A DNA stretch of 64,000 nucleotides from Sipunculus nudus (lineage: Eukaryota > Annelida > Sipuncula > Golfingiida > Sipunculidae), in NCBI GenBank assembly GCA_026874595.1, contig CM049321.1:7994979-8058978 (forward strand). Reading direction: 5' to 3'. Positions 59,625 to 64,000 of this stretch are shown one piece after another. Each line of letters opens with the position of its first letter. Position 1 is the first letter of the stretch. The notes under the pieces were generated by a model. That model worked only from the letters and a program-made list of their open reading frames with translations. It did not search any database and was not told the DNA's origin. Made by a program: the position numbers and the translations under genes.

Positions 59625-61582
59625 ACTAGAATATCAGCAGAAGTTGACAAAAGCCCTCAGCCAAAAGAACAGTGTTTATAGGTGGTAACAGAAACAAGAA
59701 TGAAATAATTGTTCTCCCATGGATGTATATCTGTACATGTCTCAGTTATAAATTTACACTGGAGAGGTATGTAGTACCTTTCCAAGTATGGTAAGCCCTA
59801 TCTCATGTAGGAACTCGAATACGGGTAGTCCACAAGCGACTACGTGTATCCGCCAAAATCAGAGTAGGACGGGTGAAGTGAGACATGGATTGAGTGGCAA
59901 GGGGAAAAAGAGTTAGATGTGTTAAATATTAGCATGGATGACTGCCATGTGAACATGATTGTAGGTGGCGCAACCTGTAATTTGAACGAGAAACTATCAA
60001 AGTTGTATACACATGCAAAATTTCAGGTGGAAAAGTCAAACCACTGCCAAGATATGAGTGATTTTATCCCACAACAGACAAACAGATGGATTCTGCGCAA
60101 AAATGGTTGCAGGTGGCGCCACCAGTTTCTTCTATGATAAAGAGCAATGTGAGATCCAAACACATGCAAAACTTCAGGAAGATATGTCAAACCAGTCCAG
60201 AGATATAAGCTTGGATATCTGCAGCATGAATGTGAATGAAGGTGGCGCCACCTGTTGTAAAATCAAGAAACCTATCCAGGATGTATATGCATGCCAAATT
60301 TCTGGGGGATATGTCAAACCAATGCCGAGATACGAGTGATTTTAACCCAAGTCAAAATAACAAATGAACGCTGGGCAAAAATAATTGCAGGTGGCGCCAC
60401 CAGTTTCTAGTATGATAAAGAGCTATGTGAGATCTAAACACATGCAAATTTTCAGGAAGATACATCAAACAAGTCCGGAGATATAAGCATGGATGTCTGC
60501 AGCGTGAATGTAGGTGGTGCCAACTGTCATAAAATCAAGAAAGCTATCCAGGATGTATATGCATGCCAAATTTCAGGTGAATAAGTTCAACCGCTGCAGA
60601 GATATGAATGATTTTAATCCAAGGCAGATGGACAAACATGGTTGCAGGTGCCGCTACCATTTTATGTGTATGTTATAAAGCTATTCAAGGGCTACATTTG
60701 TACAAAATTTTTTTCCTGAATGGTCAAACGAGTCCGAAGATATGTGGGTTAATGTGTCAAAACAGATGCACAGATGAACATACTGGAGAGGAAAGGTCAG
60801 AGATCAACGCCAACTGGTTAAGCACCAGTTCACATGTGACCCAATAATTGGTGCAAGTTTTGGAAAAGTAAGTAAAGTAGTCTTAGAGGAGTTCTCTGGA
60901 AACGAACATGCTGGCGGCGGAACCTGGTCAAAACATAGTATCCGCAAAACTTTGTTTTGGCGGATACATTTAGAGATCATCTAGGCATATCATTATACCA
61001 TATTTCATAACAATTAATCCACTAAGTGGTTCCTGAGAAATAAGCTCCTCAGTTTTTTTCTAAGCTCTGTGACCTTGAAAAGTAGGTCAAGGTCACCCAT
61101 ATTTGAACATGACCAAGATTTTGTTAATATGCGTCAGCTCTGAAGAAATGAAGTTCCTGTGTTGAATACCTTAGGAGATATCCCGCTCACTAGGCCAAAA
61201 TTGAAAAATCGGATAAAAATTCATAAAAAATCAATAATTATAGGGGGTGCCACCAAACTTGTGCAGATGGTACAGATCATCAGTTCTAATGACCATAGTA
61301 AGTTTTGTGAAAATCCACCTAATCATTCCTGAGAAATTAGCTTCTATGTGTTCTTCTAAAATCAGCTCTAAAACATATAAAATAGGTCAAGGTCACCCAT
61401 TTTTTATCTTGATCAAGATTTTGTTGCTATGCATCTTCACCGAAGAAATAAAATTCCTACGGTTAATTCTTTTAGAGATATCCCGCTCACAAGGTAAAAG
61501 TTAACAGACGCCGGACGGACAGACGGACGGACATCTTCGGTGACGACAATAGCCCATCAGCCTTAGGGCTGAGGGCTAAAAA
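59625..61582 (+). mobile_element. Family B, copy 2, interrupted by a family A insertion
   Basis: The left end repeats AACTAGAATATCAGC and AAAGCCCTCAGCC (59,652-59,662), and the right end repeats the AGCCCATCAGCC...GGGCTGAGGGCT hairpin (61,551-61,577). B sequence is continuous up to about GGAGAGGTAT (59,769) and resumes near 60,995 with ACCATATTTCATAACAATTA, matching copy 1 at 58,078. The left hairpin stem has changed from TCAGC/GCTGA to TCAGC/GTTGA, which still pairs through G-U. Confidence 0.8.
59825..60967 (+). mobile_element. Family A, complete copy nested in family B copy 2
   Basis: The left end has a hairpin GTAGTC-CACAAGC-GACTAC (59,825-59,843), then GTATCCGCCAAAA (59,846-59,858). The right end is the hairpin GTATCCGC...GGCGGATAC (60,938-60,967), its right arm TTTTGGCGGATAC being the perfect inverse of the left motif. 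The core has GGTGGCGCCACC-type palindromes at 59,964, 60,112, 60,241, 60,390, 60,513 and 60,647, spaced 148, 129, 149, 123 and 134. The element may extend somewhat further left (weak similarity to the inverted copy continues for about 18 bases). No protein is encoded. Confidence 0.8.
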
Positions 61583-64000
61583 AGGAATAGGTCCAGGGAG
61601 ATGGATTTATCAAAACAGAAAATCAAATATCTAGAAACGGTATGGCTGGAGGAGTCACTGACAAGTTACAGGAGAAGATGAATTATTCTCCCCATTGGTT
61701 AAACTTCTTCTTCAGAAAACACGCAGCAACTTCAACCATTAAATGGCTTTCTCTCCTATGGAGACCAAATGTGTGGTATATTGAATAATTCAAGCAAAGA
61801 AACCTATGGGGAATAAACATCTGCATCAACAGTTAAGTTCTTTTCCCAAAAAAGAATGAGCCCCAAAAGCATAAATGGAAAGAATACAATTTAACAAAAA
61901 AGAGGATACATAAAGGGCAGGAAAAAATGTATAAAATGGGAAAGTCTGCAATGGTTAGAAGAATTACGTATCCTTTAAACGTAATAATAATATATTGCAC
62001 ATCGTTTCAAGTCCTGATGCACGCATAATGCTGCCAACAGCAGCTGAAGGCAAGAGTTATTTGCGTCGATTGTTTTCCGGTTCTGGCTGGAAATGGGCAC
62101 CAGAAATTTAGTGATGTCAACTACTGTAATGTAGACTGGGTATCGGAGGAGAGTTTGATGGTGGTAAAAATGTTGTATGTGATATACACCCATCCAGGAT
62201 TTCAGGGTACAAAGAGGTCAGTACTTCCCCTCACCACGCCATCAATAAGAAGATCATAAACATTCAAGTATGTTTGTATTAAAGTGATTTAAGTTATTGG
62301 GATGGTGAAATCAGGATGGGAAACATCAGGGTGGAACAGGGACACAGGAGACAAACCAGAGAACTGACGACTGCTTGTTAAGGATTGTGGGCATTGATAT
62401 CTAAGCCCCAAATTGCCCTGGGGCTTCTGCATGCACTAGAGGCAAAATCTATAGGTATAAATATAGAGATGGGGTTAATGTAGTGAATGTGTTGGATAAG
62501 AACAGTTTCAAGGCTAATTACATAAATATGGGTATTTTTGTGGTAAGGACTAGGCTTCACGGTATAAATAATATTTTGCAAGCATCAACATGTGATATGT
62601 AAACAGGTGTTTCCTTAAAATGTAACAAATTTTGACTCTGAAGGATGTCAACTGAGAAAAGTGGTCCTTGCAATCCCTACAATTCTCAACTGGAAGAGGT
62701 TCGTTTTTGAGTTGAAATGACCTCTGGCGGAGGAGTGGGTCGACATCAGGGTGACAATCAGGGCGGCTCACTGGGACACATTATGATGACATCAGCAATG
62801 TTGTAACAAGCATTTATTCATCAATCCTAGTCTTTCAACATCCATCCAACAATATAGGATTTATAGAACAATACCCAGGAGAAACCCTTTGATGCTAAAA
62901 CTGATAACACTCCAGGAACATTGATTCAAAAACATGTCTACATACTGGTAAATAAAGTATCTCATATCAACAATATACAGGCTGAGGAAAGAGGAACATA
63001 CCTTTAATTTTTAATGGCATTGTGTTTGAAAACAAAACAGAATGCAGTGACTCGCTAGGGTTGAAATATTTAATCATTTCAGTGAACTTCTAACTTCTTT
63101 GGCTCCAAAAAACATACTTTGAATTTAATATCATCATTAGAATTTGAATTAATGCATACTCATGCATAAATCAAGAAAGGGGATCCTTTTAACTATGTCA
63201 AAACTTTGAAAATTATTTTTAACAAATTTCTATCAAACAAATTTCATGCAAAGTGAATGCAGCAACAATGAGCTAGCTGATGGGCACCAAAAACCAGCAT
63301 CTGACTGACTCTGTACCTTGCAGGAGAAAGCACTCTATGGTTTGGTTGTAAATTCTAATTTTTTTCCAGAAGTGTCAGAATACGCCAGAATAATACAACA
63401 GTTTGATAAATGAAGACACCAGTCCAGCCTTCCCAGGCTAATGGAGTTTTACCCTAATATGGCAGAGGTGATGATGTAGGACTGGTATTTAGTATGATGA
63501 ATGGCCTGTTGAAGCAGAAGGCTGCTGGCAGGAGAAACCTGCTGCGTGAATTATCTCATATCTATGGCTTCAACACCAAAGAAGATCTACAGCAATCACA
63601 ATTTCCCGTCAGCCGATTCCTGTGCTGATCAATTGATGACCACTTCAGGCCAATCAACTGTCTAAATTTTCTATTTATCAATCCAAACTCTGAATTGATA
63701 ACTCTTAAAACCTGTTGATTTACTGATTTCTTATAATGATCAAGGGCTGCAAGACCAGTCCAGCACTGTCATCTGAAAAACTTTGCATTTTATTGATTAA
63801 AGTTTCAATCAACAAATCTAGGCTGTTTTCTTAAATCTCATTCCACAAACAAGCACATTATTCATCACTGTTTATCTGTCAAATATTTTTGTGTACAACA
63901 AATTTAACTGAACGATTTCAAGGACAATTATTTTATAGCAAGGGAGGTCCTGAGGCAAGGAAGGTTAATTAAATATTGAAAACAGGAGTGTTGGATTGAT
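61583..64000. other. Unique AT-rich DNA to window end
   Basis: No supported gene or mobile element. The frames at 61,975, 62,378 and 62,550 (minus) lack splice signals. The segment 63,480-63,660 is somewhat GC-richer with ATTGATGACC and TGATCAATTGATG motifs, but no function can be assigned. Confidence 0.4.

Overview
This window looks like nuclear DNA of a lophotrochozoan animal, most likely a bivalve mollusc. It is AT-rich and has no prokaryotic gene organisation: no open frame exceeds 142 codons and none is operon-like. It carries many TA microsatellites, minisatellites, tRNA-derived SINE heads, short terminal-inverted-repeat (TIR) elements, and long dispersed repeats ending in GACGGACGG runs with GTGACCTTGACC/GGTCAAGGTCACC modules, which I associate with bivalve genomes. 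Species is not claimed.

Layout. 1-1,933: repeat family C, entering from the left edge. 1.9-9.2 kb: unique AT-rich DNA with a weak promoter/exon candidate near 2.6-2.9 kb and two forkhead-type sites near 8.37 kb. 9.2-10.25 kb: a TA-flanked MITE (G1) followed by a 61/65-bp tandem array with tRNA-like sequence. 12.9-13.9 kb: a repeat (H) sharing modules with families B and C. 14.3-16.4 kb: a second G element, then a 757-bp unit duplicated in tandem with one visible difference. 17-31 kb: unique DNA with SINE relics, MITE K, two copies of repeat E, a possible enhancer near 18.65 kb and a 62-bp minisatellite at 30.4-31.1 kb. 31.8-32.0 kb: the best coding candidate, a plus-strand terminal exon. 32.9-34.1 kb: MITE F. 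34.7-35.1 kb: two SINE bodies in inverted orientation. 36.3-50.0 kb: five copies of dispersed repeat D, a 22-bp minisatellite, an ATT/ATC-rich tract and MITEs J and I. 52.0-53.5 kb: a complete copy of family C. 56.1-61.6 kb: a repeat block with L, an inverted partial A, a complete B, and a second B containing a nested A.

Genes. No complete gene is visible. Six short stretches have open frames plus plausible splice signals or coding-like composition, and are listed as low- to moderate-confidence exons on both strands. If real they belong to intron-rich genes whose other exons are unseen or outside the window.

Most notable observation. Families A, B and C share a plan: a small hairpin next to a terminal motif at the left end, and at the right end a hairpin containing that motif's inverted copy. 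Their cores are tandem modules of about 270-300 bp carrying the palindrome GGTGGCGCCACC and/or sites resembling nuclear-receptor elements (TCAAGGTCA and AGGTCA direct repeats). The ends recall non-autonomous Helentron/HINE-type elements, but no Rep/helicase gene is present.
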